NCBI GenBank assembly: GCA_045599325.1
Contig: JAZRVT010000005.1
Coordinates: 33,736 to 97,735, forward strand
DNA: 64,000 nt
Direction: 5' to 3'
Origin: Cacconaster sp045599325
GTDB taxonomy: Bacteria; Bacteroidota; Bacteroidia; Bacteroidales; UBA932
Position numbers and translations under genes: made by a program. The notes below the pieces were generated by a model. The model searched no databases. It was not told the DNA's origin and saw only the letters and a list, made by a program, of their open reading frames with translations. Positions 25,055 through 32,658 of the stretch are shown piece by piece. The first letter of the stretch is position 1; each line of letters opens with the position of its first letter.

Positions 25055-26766
25055 CACTTGAACTCCTCGCGCCTGCGAGGACATCAGCAATCGGCATCGC
25101 GGCGATAGACTGCGGTGCCGATGCCGTTTATATCGCAGGCCCGGAATTCGGTGCACGCGCAGCGGCCGGCAACTCCGTGGAGGAGATTGCCGGGCTCTGC
25201 CGCTATGCGCATATCTACGACGCAAGTATATATGCGGTAGTCAACACTCTTGTTAAGGACTCCGAGCGCAAGGCAGCGGTGGAGATGATGTGGCAGCTTC
25301 ACGATGCCGGCATCGATGCCTTTATTGTACAGGACCTTTCGCTGCTGGAAGAGAATCTCCCGCCAGTCAGACTCTTCGCCTCCACACAGACAGTGGTCAG
25401 GACTCCGGAACGGGCGCGCTTCCTCTCCGGTCTCGGATTCGAAAGGATAATAGTCGAACGGCAGCTCTCCGCATCGCAGATCAAAGCCATCGCCGACGCC
25501 GCCGGCTGCGACATCGAAGCCTTTGTCCACGGAGCTCTCTGTACAGGTTACAGCGGGGAGTGCTATCTGAGCCAGTATCTGGCCGGCAGAAGCGCCAACC
25601 GCGGCCGCTGCGCGCAGGCCTGCAGAAGCAGGTATGACGTTGTGGACGCCGACGGCAGGGTGCTGCTCCGCGACAGGCCGATACTCTCGATGAAGGACCT
25701 GAGACTCGACAGCCGCATAGAGCAGCTCGTCGGGAGCGGAGTGACATCTTTCAAGATAGAGGGCAGGCTCAAGAACGCTTCTTATGTCAAGAACATCGTC
25801 CGCCACTACAGCGACACCCTCAACGCTTTCATCGGCAGTCACGAAGGATACTGCAGGGCCTCCAGCGGCAGACCCGAGGGCGGGTTCAGGCCCGATCCGG
25901 ACCTGACCTTCAACAGAGGATACACCGAAGCCTTCATCGACGGACAGCGCGGGAAATGGAACAGCCTTGATGCCGCACGCTCGCTCGGCGAACCAGCCGG
26001 CACGGTGAAAGAGGTCAGAGGCAACGTCATCACCATCGACGGCGGCAAGTGTCTCAGCAACGGTGACGGGCTCGCTTTCGTGTCGAGGAGCGACGAGGTC
26101 TCGGGAATGCGTGCCGAGACGGCAGAAGGAGCCAGAATAACCGTAAAGGACGCCTCCGGGATATCCCAGGGGATGAAGGTCTACCGCACATTCAACATAG
26201 CATTTGAACGCGAGCTCGAGAAGAATATGCCCCGCCGCGTGATTGACGCATCGGTGTGCTGCCGCTCAGAGAATGGGGTGACAGCCTTCAGGGCAGAAGC
26301 GGCAGGCCGCAGCGCCGTCGTAGAATTCGATGATACAGCCCCTGAAGCCGGGAACAGAGAAAGAGCGCTCGACACCATCCGCAACCAGATGGGAAAAAGC
26401 GCAGGGCCTTATCTCTTCAGGTTCACCGGCATCGAGACTGACACAGTCAGATTCTACCAGGCTTCATTCCTCAACTCCATCAGACGTTCGCTGGCAGAGA
26501 AACTGCAGGAGGCAGTGCCGGTCTCTGCGGCTCCGGCTGCCAAAACACCTGTCCGTCAGTGCGGAGCAGGCTCCGGAAACATATCTGTCCTCGAAGTCCC
26601 GGAACAGCTGATGAGGTCAAAATACTGCGTGAAGTGGGAAATGGGAATCTGCCCGAAACTCAGACTCGGCAAACCGGTACGCGAACCTCTCTTCATTGTC
26701 AATCAAAACCATAAGTTACGGCTCCATTTCGATTGCAAGAATTGCGAAATGGTTGTAACTTTGTGA
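25045..26766 (+). CDS. U32-family peptidase-like protein (RNA hydroxylation family)
   Basis: The product is 573 residues from MPVALELLAPARTS. It has the U32 signature (EAFVHGALCTGYSGECYLSQYLAG) with cysteines in NRGRCAQACRSRY, then a C-terminal region related to DUF3656 with FDCKNCEMVV at the end. E. coli relatives RlhA and TrhP hydroxylate rRNA or tRNA cytidine/uridine; which role applies here is unclear, and 'peptidase' is a historical name. The ATG at 25045 overlaps the TPR gene; the longer frame is shadow sequence. The promoter for holB lies within its last codons. Confidence 0.88.
   Translation: MPVALELLAPARTSAIGIAAIDCGADAVYIAGPEFGARAAAGNSVEEIAGLCRYAHIYDASIYAVVNTLVKDSERKAAVEMMWQLHDAGIDAFIVQDLSLLEENLPPVRLFASTQTVVRTPERARFLSGLGFERIIVERQLSASQIKAIADAAGCDIEAFVHGALCTGYSGECYLSQYLAGRSANRGRCAQACRSRYDVVDADGRVLLRDRPILSMKDLRLDSRIEQLVGSGVTSFKIEGRLKNASYVKNIVRHYSDTLNAFIGSHEGYCRASSGRPEGGFRPDPDLTFNRGYTEAFIDGQRGKWNSLDAARSLGEPAGTVKEVRGNVITIDGGKCLSNGDGLAFVSRSDEVSGMRAETAEGARITVKDASGISQGMKVYRTFNIAFERELEKNMPRRVIDASVCCRSENGVTAFRAEAAGRSAVVEFDDTAPEAGNRERALDTIRNQMGKSAGPYLFRFTGIETDTVRFYQASFLNSIRRSLAEKLQEAVPVSAAPAAKTPVRQCGAGSGNISVLEVPEQLMRSKYCVKWEMGICPKLRLGKPVREPLFIVNQNHKLRLHFDCKNCEMVVTL
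26756..26763 (+). promoter_or_regulatory. -7 promoter element for holB-ricT-gldH
   Basis: TAACTTTG matches TAnnTTTG, lies in the last codons of the U32 gene and ends 8 bases before the holB ATG at 26772. Confidence 0.5.
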
Positions 26767-26771
26767 GGATT

Positions 26772-27818
26772 ATGCGCTTTGCTGAAATCATAGGGAACAG
26801 CGCCCTCAAGGAGTCGCTCGCGAAGACGGTGGAAGCCGGCCGTCTGGGCCACGCCATCCTCATCAGCGAGGGCGAGTGCGGCGGCGGATTCGCCTTCGCG
26901 ACCGCCCTTGCGCAGTATGTCAACTGCAGCAACCCTTCTGAAGGCGACTCCTGCGGAGTCTGCCCGTCCTGCCACAAGTATCAGAAACTGATACATCCGG
27001 ACCTGCACTTCGCATTCCCCGTAAGCTCCAGCTCAAAGCTCAGCGAATCTGAAAACAAGAAGCCTGTCTCTGACTACTTTATGAAAGATTTCAGGGAACT
27101 GGCCCTTGCAAAGCCCAATTTCACGGAAACGGAACTGTATGATGCGCTCGGAATCGAGAGCAAGAGTTCCAGCATCTCTGTGGCTGAGGCCAGGCGCATA
27201 TTCGAGAAACTCTCGCTTATGGCGGCAGAGGCTCCGTACAAGACTATGGTCATCTATCTCCCTGAGAAGATGAATGCCGATGCGGCCAACAAACTGCTCA
27301 AACTGCTGGAAGAACCGCCTGCAGGGACGCTCTTCCTGCTTGTCTCACAAAACCCTGAGCGCCTGCTCCAGACCATCCGGTCCCGCTGCCAGCCTGTGAC
27401 AGTGAAGCCTCTCTCAAGAGAGGAGAGAGTGGCGGCCGCCCTGCCCGGGTCCGACAATCCTGAGATGAGGGAGATACTGGTCACCATTCTGGAAGCCGGC
27501 CTTTCGAAAAAGCTTATAGACACATTCCCGCAGTGGGAGATGCTCGCAGAGTTCGGACGCGAAAAACAGCGCAGCTTCTGCCTCTACTGCGAATCATTCA
27601 TACGAAAGTTATTCCTCGTTGCAAACGGTATGGAACAGATTGCGGACCTCGCCCCCGGCGAAGAGGCGCGGGTACGCGACCTGGCATCCAGAATCAGACC
27701 GGACTTCTACGAGAAGGCCGTGGCCTGCTTCGAGAACGCGCTGACAGCGATTGCCAGCAACGTCAACTCGAAACTCACTTTCTGCGACCTATGCAACAGG
27801 CTCTTCTTAATTCTATAG
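26772..27818 (+). CDS. holB: DNA polymerase III delta' subunit
   Basis: The product is 348 residues from MRFAEIIGNSALKESLAKTV. It has the AAA+ clamp-loader layout: LGHAILISEGECGGGFAFATALAQYV in place of a P-loop, a zinc-binding module CSNPSEGDSCGVCPSCHKYQ, EARRIFEKLSLMAAEAPYKTMVI, NKLLKLLEEPPAGTLFLLVSQ and the arginine-bearing TIRSRCQPV. The P-loop is degenerate, as usual for delta'. It loads the sliding clamp during replication. The ATG at 26772 is chosen because the longer frame starts upstream of the promoter. ricT follows after 4 bases. Confidence 0.9.
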   Translation: MRFAEIIGNSALKESLAKTVEAGRLGHAILISEGECGGGFAFATALAQYVNCSNPSEGDSCGVCPSCHKYQKLIHPDLHFAFPVSSSSKLSESENKKPVSDYFMKDFRELALAKPNFTETELYDALGIESKSSSISVAEARRIFEKLSLMAAEAPYKTMVIYLPEKMNADAANKLLKLLEEPPAGTLFLLVSQNPERLLQTIRSRCQPVTVKPLSREERVAAALPGSDNPEMREILVTILEAGLSKKLIDTFPQWEMLAEFGREKQRSFCLYCESFIRKLFLVANGMEQIADLAPGEEARVRDLASRIRPDFYEKAVACFENALTAIASNVNSKLTFCDLCNRLFLIL

Positions 27819-27822
27819 ACAT

Positions 27823-29238
27823 ATGGAACTCAAAGAAACCAGTACGACTGTTTACGACTGTTCGAGAGGATGCGAAGTAGAACGCACCCCCCAGTCGGAA
27901 CTCCATATCAAATACAACCCGAAGTGCTGCAAACTGGCAGACTTCGACTGGATGGAGGGAATCTCCCAACGCGAGTGGAACGACATCTATGAGGTGAGGT
28001 TCAAGAACACACGCAAGCTCTTCTTCAAGAACACCTCGGGTCAGATCATCAAGAAAGGCGACCTGGTAGTCGTGGAGGCTCAGAACGGCCACGATGTGGG
28101 CATCGTTACAATGGAGGGGCCTGTCGTCATACACCAGATGGCGAGGCGCAGGCTCGACCCGGCAACCTACGAATACCGCAAGATCTACCGGAAAGCGAAG
28201 ATTCTCGACATCGAGCGCTGGCAAGAAGCCATCGCACGTGAGCACAGCACGATGATCCGCTCACGCCAGCTGGCTGCGCGGCTAGGCCTCGATATGAAGA
28301 TCGGTGACGTGGAGTTTCAGGGCGACGGCTCAAAGGCGATTTTCTATTATATCGCAGACGAGAGAGTCGACTTCCGCCAGCTGATCAAGGATTTCGCAGA
28401 GGAGTTCCACATCAGGGTAGAGATGAAGCAGATCGGTGCCAGGCAGGAAGCAGGTCTCATCGGTGGTATCGGAGTATGCGGACGCGCGCTATGCTGCTCG
28501 AAATATATGTCTGACTTCCAGTCCATCACAACTCAGGCCGCCCGCTGTCAGGACCTCTCACTCAATCCTCAGAAACTTGCTGGCCAGTGCAGCAAGCTCA
28601 AATGCTGCATCAACTACGAGGCCTCCGTCTATATCGACGCACAGAAGAATCTTCCTGAACTCCGCGGCCCTATAGAGCTTGAGGACGGTCTGGCATATCT
28701 CGCAAAGACAGACATACTCCGCAATCTTATGTACTTCACCTACGAGCAGGGCAGTATGAACAACCTCTATGCTCTTTCAGGGGAAAAGGTCAAGGAGATT
28801 ATAGCAGCCAACAGAAAGGGAATCAAGCCCGCATCGCTCCAGCAGACCTATGAGGGCTTCCGTGAGAAAGAGGCTGAACCTCAATTCATAAGCGCAGTCG
28901 GCGATGACAGCATCTCCCGCTTCGACGATAAAGGCCGCAAGAAGAACGGCCAGGGCCGCAACCACAGGCACGGCCACGGACGGGGCGACCGCGAATGTCA
29001 GAAGCCTGCTGAAGGGGCACAGAAACCAGCAGAGGGGCAGGGCCGGCAGAGGCCTGAAGGCGAGCGCAGAAGACCGGACGGGGAGCACAAGAGACCTGAC
29101 GGGGAGCACAAAAGACCTGAAGGCGAACGCAGAAGACCGGACGGCAACCGCAGGCATCAGAGCAACAGGCCGAAAGGCAACGGGAATGGCAGCGAAAACG
29201 GTCAGAGCCACAGGAAAAACGATGAGAACAAGCAGTAA
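27823..29238 (+). CDS. ricT: RicT (PSP1-domain) protein with repetitive basic tail
   Basis: The 471-residue product has the PSP1 C-terminal domain (about 20-330) with conserved cysteines (RALCCSKYM, GQCSKLKCCINYE). In Bacillus, RicT (YaaT) with RicA and RicF forms an iron-sulfur complex affecting RNase Y and development; Bacteroidota homologues sit beside gldH and holB as here. Residues about 345-471 form a low-complexity tail rich in Arg, Lys, Gly, Glu and Asn, including five 7-residue repeats (29050-29154). The tail probably binds nucleic acid or is disordered. It overlaps gldH by 17 bases. Confidence 0.9.
   Translation: MELKETSTTVYDCSRGCEVERTPQSELHIKYNPKCCKLADFDWMEGISQREWNDIYEVRFKNTRKLFFKNTSGQIIKKGDLVVVEAQNGHDVGIVTMEGPVVIHQMARRRLDPATYEYRKIYRKAKILDIERWQEAIAREHSTMIRSRQLAARLGLDMKIGDVEFQGDGSKAIFYYIADERVDFRQLIKDFAEEFHIRVEMKQIGARQEAGLIGGIGVCGRALCCSKYMSDFQSITTQAARCQDLSLNPQKLAGQCSKLKCCINYEASVYIDAQKNLPELRGPIELEDGLAYLAKTDILRNLMYFTYEQGSMNNLYALSGEKVKEIIAANRKGIKPASLQQTYEGFREKEAEPQFISAVGDDSISRFDDKGRKKNGQGRNHRHGHGRGDRECQKPAEGAQKPAEGQGRQRPEGERRRPDGEHKRPDGEHKRPEGERRRPDGNRRHQSNRPKGNGNGSENGQSHRKNDENKQ
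29050..29154 (+). repeat. Five 21-bp tandem repeats within ricT
   Basis: The repeats encode the heptad R-P-(D/E)-G-(E/N)-x-(R/K) five times. They are imperfect at the DNA level, with the two central copies most alike, consistent with slippage-driven expansion. Confidence 0.85.
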
Positions 29239-29695
29239 GGCCATACTGCTGGCAGCACTCCTGCTGAGTGCCGTTGCCTGCAGCAAGCCCACAGACGGCT
29301 TCGGCTTTGTCACCACAAACGAGGCGCAGAAAGACGGAGGGATGTTCCGCTTCAAGGCCAGAATGGATGACGCCGCTCTCACCTGGTCCACTTCCGTGGC
29401 AATCCGCTATAACCCTCATATCCTTAAAAGCAGGGCTATCGACCTCGACATCCACGTCACGTCCCCTGCCGGCGAACACCATATCGAACGGGTCACCTTC
29501 CCCCTCTATGATATCCCTGACCTTGTGGAGGCAAAGGGAAGCGCCACGACAGCACGCGACATCGAATGGCCTTACCGCAGAAACATAACCATCGGCGAAG
29601 ATGAGGCCGGAATCTGGAAAATAGACATCCAGCCCGTGAACGACTCTGTGCTCAACGCCGTCTACGGACTGGGTTTTTCTTTCAAGGGAGAATGA
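29222..29695 (+). CDS. gldH: Gliding-motility-family lipoprotein GldH
   Basis: From MRTSSKAILLAALLLSAVACSK the product is 157 residues with a clear lipobox (SAVAC). The mature part (WSTSVAIRYNPHILKSRAIDLDIHVTSPAGE, YGLGFSFKGE) matches GldH. In gliding Flavobacteria it belongs to the motility apparatus; most Bacteroidales do not glide yet keep it, so its role here is uncertain. The start overlaps the end of ricT and trmB follows after one base, so the genes form an operon. Confidence 0.85.
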   Translation: MRTSSKAILLAALLLSAVACSKPTDGFGFVTTNEAQKDGGMFRFKARMDDAALTWSTSVAIRYNPHILKSRAIDLDIHVTSPAGEHHIERVTFPLYDIPDLVEAKGSATTARDIEWPYRRNITIGEDEAGIWKIDIQPVNDSVLNAVYGLGFSFKGE

Positions 29696-29696
29696 T

Positions 29697-30434
29697 ATGG
29701 GAAAAGGTAAACTGAAGAAATTCCGCGAGAACGAGACATTCAAATGCCTCGTTCAGCCCACCACAGATGAGGTGCTCCGCTGCGACCATCCTCTCAAGGG
29801 AGCCTGGGGCCGCGATATGTTCGGAAACGGCAACCCTATCGTCCTCGAACTGGGCTGCGGCAAGGGAGAATACACGGTGGCGCTCGCCGAGCGTTATCCG
29901 GACAAGAATTTCATAGGTATCGACATCAAGGGCGCAAGGCTTTGGAAAGGTGCGAAATACGCTACTGTGAACAACCTGCAGAACGTGGCCTTCCTGCGCA
30001 CCAGAGTTGAATTCATCGAATCCCTGTTCGCAGCAGGAGAGGTCTCGGAAATATGGATCACTTTCGCAGACCCGCAGGAACGCAAGCCGAAGAAACGTCT
30101 CACCCACCCTCTCTTCCTCGAACGCTACAGAAAGTTCCTCGCCCCCGGAGGAATCGTGCATCTGAAGACTGACAGCCGGCTGCTCCACTATTTCACCCTC
30201 GAGACAGCGAAGGCGAATTCACTGGAGGTGATTGAGCATAACGATGATATCTATGGCAGCGGGAGAGCCGACGACCTTCTCTCTATCAAAACCTTCTACG
30301 AGCAGAACTTCCTGTCGCAGGGGATTCCCATCACCTATCTCGCGATGAGGATAGACGGCAGCAGCACCCTGGTCGAACCGGAGTGGGACCAGGAACCTTT
30401 CGAACAGACCTACAGGACGCTCACGCGGTCCTGA
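29697..30434 (+). CDS. trmB: tRNA (guanine-N7-)-methyltransferase
   Basis: The 245-residue product has the SAM-binding motif IVLELGCGKGEYTVALAERYP, FIGIDIKGARLWKGAKYA and the TrmB signature ITFADPQERKPKKRLTHPLFLERY. It methylates G46 of tRNA at N7. It begins one base after gldH, and its last 14 bases overlap the convergent prenyl synthetase gene. Confidence 0.95.
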   Translation: MGKGKLKKFRENETFKCLVQPTTDEVLRCDHPLKGAWGRDMFGNGNPIVLELGCGKGEYTVALAERYPDKNFIGIDIKGARLWKGAKYATVNNLQNVAFLRTRVEFIESLFAAGEVSEIWITFADPQERKPKKRLTHPLFLERYRKFLAPGGIVHLKTDSRLLHYFTLETAKANSLEVIEHNDDIYGSGRADDLLSIKTFYEQNFLSQGIPITYLAMRIDGSSTLVEPEWDQEPFEQTYRTLTRS

Positions 30435-31386
30435 CGGCCATATGCCCGGCCAGTCTTTCAAGATAATTCCTTGCCTCAGAATCCTTGAAGCAGGATATGG
30501 CTCTCACGGCCATTTCAGATTCCTCACGCAGCCTCTTGAGCGCATAGCCGCATCCGTCATACTCCTTCACGAGGCGGATTGCGTCTGCCGCGAGTTCAGG
30601 GTCTGCATTGCGCATACGCTCCCTGATCTCTTTCCCAGTCTTCTTCGGCGCGGCTGCGAAAAGCCCCAGAAGCGGAAGTGTTATCTTCTTCTCTCTGATA
30701 TCCTGTCCTGTAGGTTTCCCGGAGGCATATTCAGGAGAATAGTCCAGAATGTCGTCCATAATCTGGAATGCAAGCCCGATATGGTATGCATACCCCTTGC
30801 AGGCCTCCAGTTCCCGGTCATCCGCCCTTACTGAGTATGCGGCGCTAAGCACCGAGGCCTCGAAGAGAGAAGCGGTCTTGCGGTAGATGATGCGGATATA
30901 GTCCTCTTCTGTGGTATCGAGCGTGTTCGCTTTCTCAAGCTGCAGCATCTCGCCTTCCGCAAGGTCATTGAGACATTTGGAAAAGACTTTCAAGACTCTC
31001 TTGTCCGGATGGTCGATGACCAGGTCCACAGCTCTGGAAAGCCAGAAATCACCGACAAGGACTGATGACGTCGGTGAATAGAGGGCCCTCACCGTGGGCG
31101 CTCCACGGCGGACCGGGGAGTCGTCGGCCACGTCATCGTGGAGAAGCGTCGCGGTGTGCAGGAGTTCCGCCGCCGCAGCGCAGCTTATAACATAATCATC
31201 GCAAAAGCCACGGAGGGCTTTTGCGATGAGAAGCGTGAATGTCGGGCGGAGCTGCTTGCCTCCGTGCGCTGCGACATAGGTGTTCACCTTGTCCAACAGG
31301 GGCATCTCGGATTTCAGACTCTCCTTGAACTTCTGTCTGAACTCCTCCCAGGACTGCCCGAGAAATTTCTGAATGTCCTTGTACAA
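30421..31386 (-). CDS. Polyprenyl (isoprenoid) diphosphate synthase
   Basis: The 321-residue product has both aspartate-rich motifs, LLHDDVADDSPVRRG and FQIMDDILDYSP, plus GKPTGQDIREKK, as in long-chain trans-prenyl synthases (IspB/HepT type). It extends farnesyl or geranylgeranyl diphosphate with isopentenyl diphosphate, probably for the menaquinone side chain. Chain length cannot be read reliably. A beta-barrel gene lies just upstream on the same strand, 2 bases away. Confidence 0.93.
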   Translation of the reverse strand: MYKDIQKFLGQSWEEFRQKFKESLKSEMPLLDKVNTYVAAHGGKQLRPTFTLLIAKALRGFCDDYVISCAAAAELLHTATLLHDDVADDSPVRRGAPTVRALYSPTSSVLVGDFWLSRAVDLVIDHPDKRVLKVFSKCLNDLAEGEMLQLEKANTLDTTEEDYIRIIYRKTASLFEASVLSAAYSVRADDRELEACKGYAYHIGLAFQIMDDILDYSPEYASGKPTGQDIREKKITLPLLGLFAAAPKKTGKEIRERMRNADPELAADAIRLVKEYDGCGYALKRLREESEMAVRAISCFKDSEARNYLERLAGHMAVRTA

Positions 31387-31388
31387 GA

Positions 31389-31982
31389 CTAGAATTTCAG
31401 GCCGAGTGCGATTTCAATTGTTCCGGCAGCAGGGTCAAGACCAGAGATCTTCTCCTTGTAGTCGCCCCAGGAAGCAATCTTGCCGAAGTTCCAGTTGTAC
31501 TTTGCAGTGATCTGGAGTTTGAAGAGGTCGAGACCGATGCCGGCTCCGAAGCCGTATTCGAACTTCTGGACAGATTCCTTGACAGCGGCAGCCAGTTCGC
31601 TCTCTTTCGAGAACTTGGTGTTGAGATTGCAGCCGATGAACGGGGAGACGAAGATGAACGGCCTTGCGATAAGCAGATCGATGCCCCACTGGACGTTGAC
31701 AGGGAGTTCGAGATAGTTCATATTGACATTGGTGGCATCGCTGAGGGTGACACCCTTCACCTTATAGAGAAGTTCAGGCTGGAGTGAGAGGCCGCTGAAG
31801 GTCTCGGTCTGGAATCCTGCACCGAATTCCCAGCCGCTCTTGCCGTTCTTGAGGTCCTTGACAGTACTTGCGCTTGTATAGTTGACGCCGCCCTTGACGA
31901 TAAAGCCTTCTGCCTTTGCAGAGACAGCTGAAGAGAGCATAAGTGCAGCGGCAGCTGCGAGGAGGATGACAATCTTTTTCAT
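31389..31982 (-). CDS. Small outer-membrane beta-barrel (porin-like) protein
   Basis: The 197-residue product has a signal peptide (MKKIVILLAAAAALMLSSAVSAKA) and repeated amphipathic strands (FIVKGGVNYTSASTVKD, GWEFGAGFQTETF, GIGLDLFKLQITAKYNWNF) ending in LGLKF, typical of eight-stranded OmpX/OmpW-like Bacteroidota barrels. The function is unknown. Codon use is strongly biased, suggesting good expression. It lies between trxA (upstream) and the prenyl synthetase gene. Confidence 0.85.
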   Translation of the reverse strand: MKKIVILLAAAAALMLSSAVSAKAEGFIVKGGVNYTSASTVKDLKNGKSGWEFGAGFQTETFSGLSLQPELLYKVKGVTLSDATNVNMNYLELPVNVQWGIDLLIARPFIFVSPFIGCNLNTKFSKESELAAAVKESVQKFEYGFGAGIGLDLFKLQITAKYNWNFGKIASWGDYKEKISGLDPAAGTIEIALGLKF

Positions 31983-31997
31983 CTTTCTTGATTTATA

Positions 31998-32312
31998 CTA
32001 TAGGAGTGAATTGATTTTGCTTTCTATTTCAGACTGAGGCACGGCGCCCACAAGGCGGTCCACCAGTTCCCCCCCCTTGAAGAAGAGGATTGTAGGGATG
32101 TTGCGGATGCCATATTTCATAGGTGCGTCGGCGCAGTCGTCCACATTGCACTTGCAGATCTCGACCTTGCCTTCAAACTTCTCTGCCATCTGGTCGATGA
32201 TCGGGGAAATCATTCTGCACGGGCCACACCAGGTTGCCCAGAAATCTACTACCACCGGATTGCCGGCGGAGATTATCTCTTCAAAATTCGAGTCGGTTAT
32301 TGCTTTTGCCAT
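31998..32312 (-). CDS. trxA: Thioredoxin
   Basis: The 104-residue product has the active site WATWCGPCRM, KCNVDDCADAPMKYGIRNIPTILFFKGGE and the conserved cis-proline. It is a cytosolic disulfide reductase. It has the standard length, no signal peptide, and lies 15 bases upstream of the beta-barrel gene on the same strand. Confidence 0.96.
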   Translation of the reverse strand: MAKAITDSNFEEIISAGNPVVVDFWATWCGPCRMISPIIDQMAEKFEGKVEICKCNVDDCADAPMKYGIRNIPTILFFKGGELVDRLVGAVPQSEIESKINSLL

Positions 32313-32361
32313 ATTCTGGATTGTTGATACGAGGTAAAGTTAGTGATTATTTCCGAAAAAA

Positions 32362-32655
32362 CTAAATGCTCTGCTCGATATTCCAGACAAACGCCCTTAC
32401 GCCGACACTTTTGTTGCGGGAGTCAAGTTTGCGGACTGTGAGCAGAAGTTCATCGACCTGCCCGTCAGGCACGACCGTGATCACTGCCGAGTTCATCTCA
32501 GGCCAGGTGTGTGTTCCGCGGCGCGGTTCACCGTCAACGGAACCGCGTCCCTGCACCTGCTCGAAGAAGGTGAATCCACGGATTCCGAGTTCATCGAGCA
32601 TATACTCCACACGGGTTGTGAAAGCCTGGTTGAATACTATCATAACGCTTTTCAT
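32362..32655 (-). CDS. PG0541-family transporter-associated protein
   Basis: The 97-residue product has a P-II-like alpha/beta pattern (KSVMIVFNQAFTTRVEYMLDELGIRGFTFFEQVQGRG ... SAVITVVPDGQVDELLLTVRKLD). Small proteins of this kind, named after P. gingivalis PG0541, are encoded next to RND pumps across Bacteroidota. Here it lies 3 bases after the RND permease and is the last gene of that operon. A role in sensing or regulating the pump is inferred from context only. Confidence 0.85.
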   Translation of the reverse strand: MKSVMIVFNQAFTTRVEYMLDELGIRGFTFFEQVQGRGSVDGEPRRGTHTWPEMNSAVITVVPDGQVDELLLTVRKLDSRNKSVGVRAFVWNIEQSI

Positions 32656-32658
32656 AGT

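Noticed and set aside
29041..29160. CRISPR-like array
   Set aside because: The repeats are contiguous 21-bp units without spacers and lie in frame inside ricT.
28777..29743. Minus-strand frames opposite ricT and gldH
   Set aside because: They arise from the repetitive GC-rich ricT tail; the plus-strand gene order ricT-gldH-trmB is coherent.
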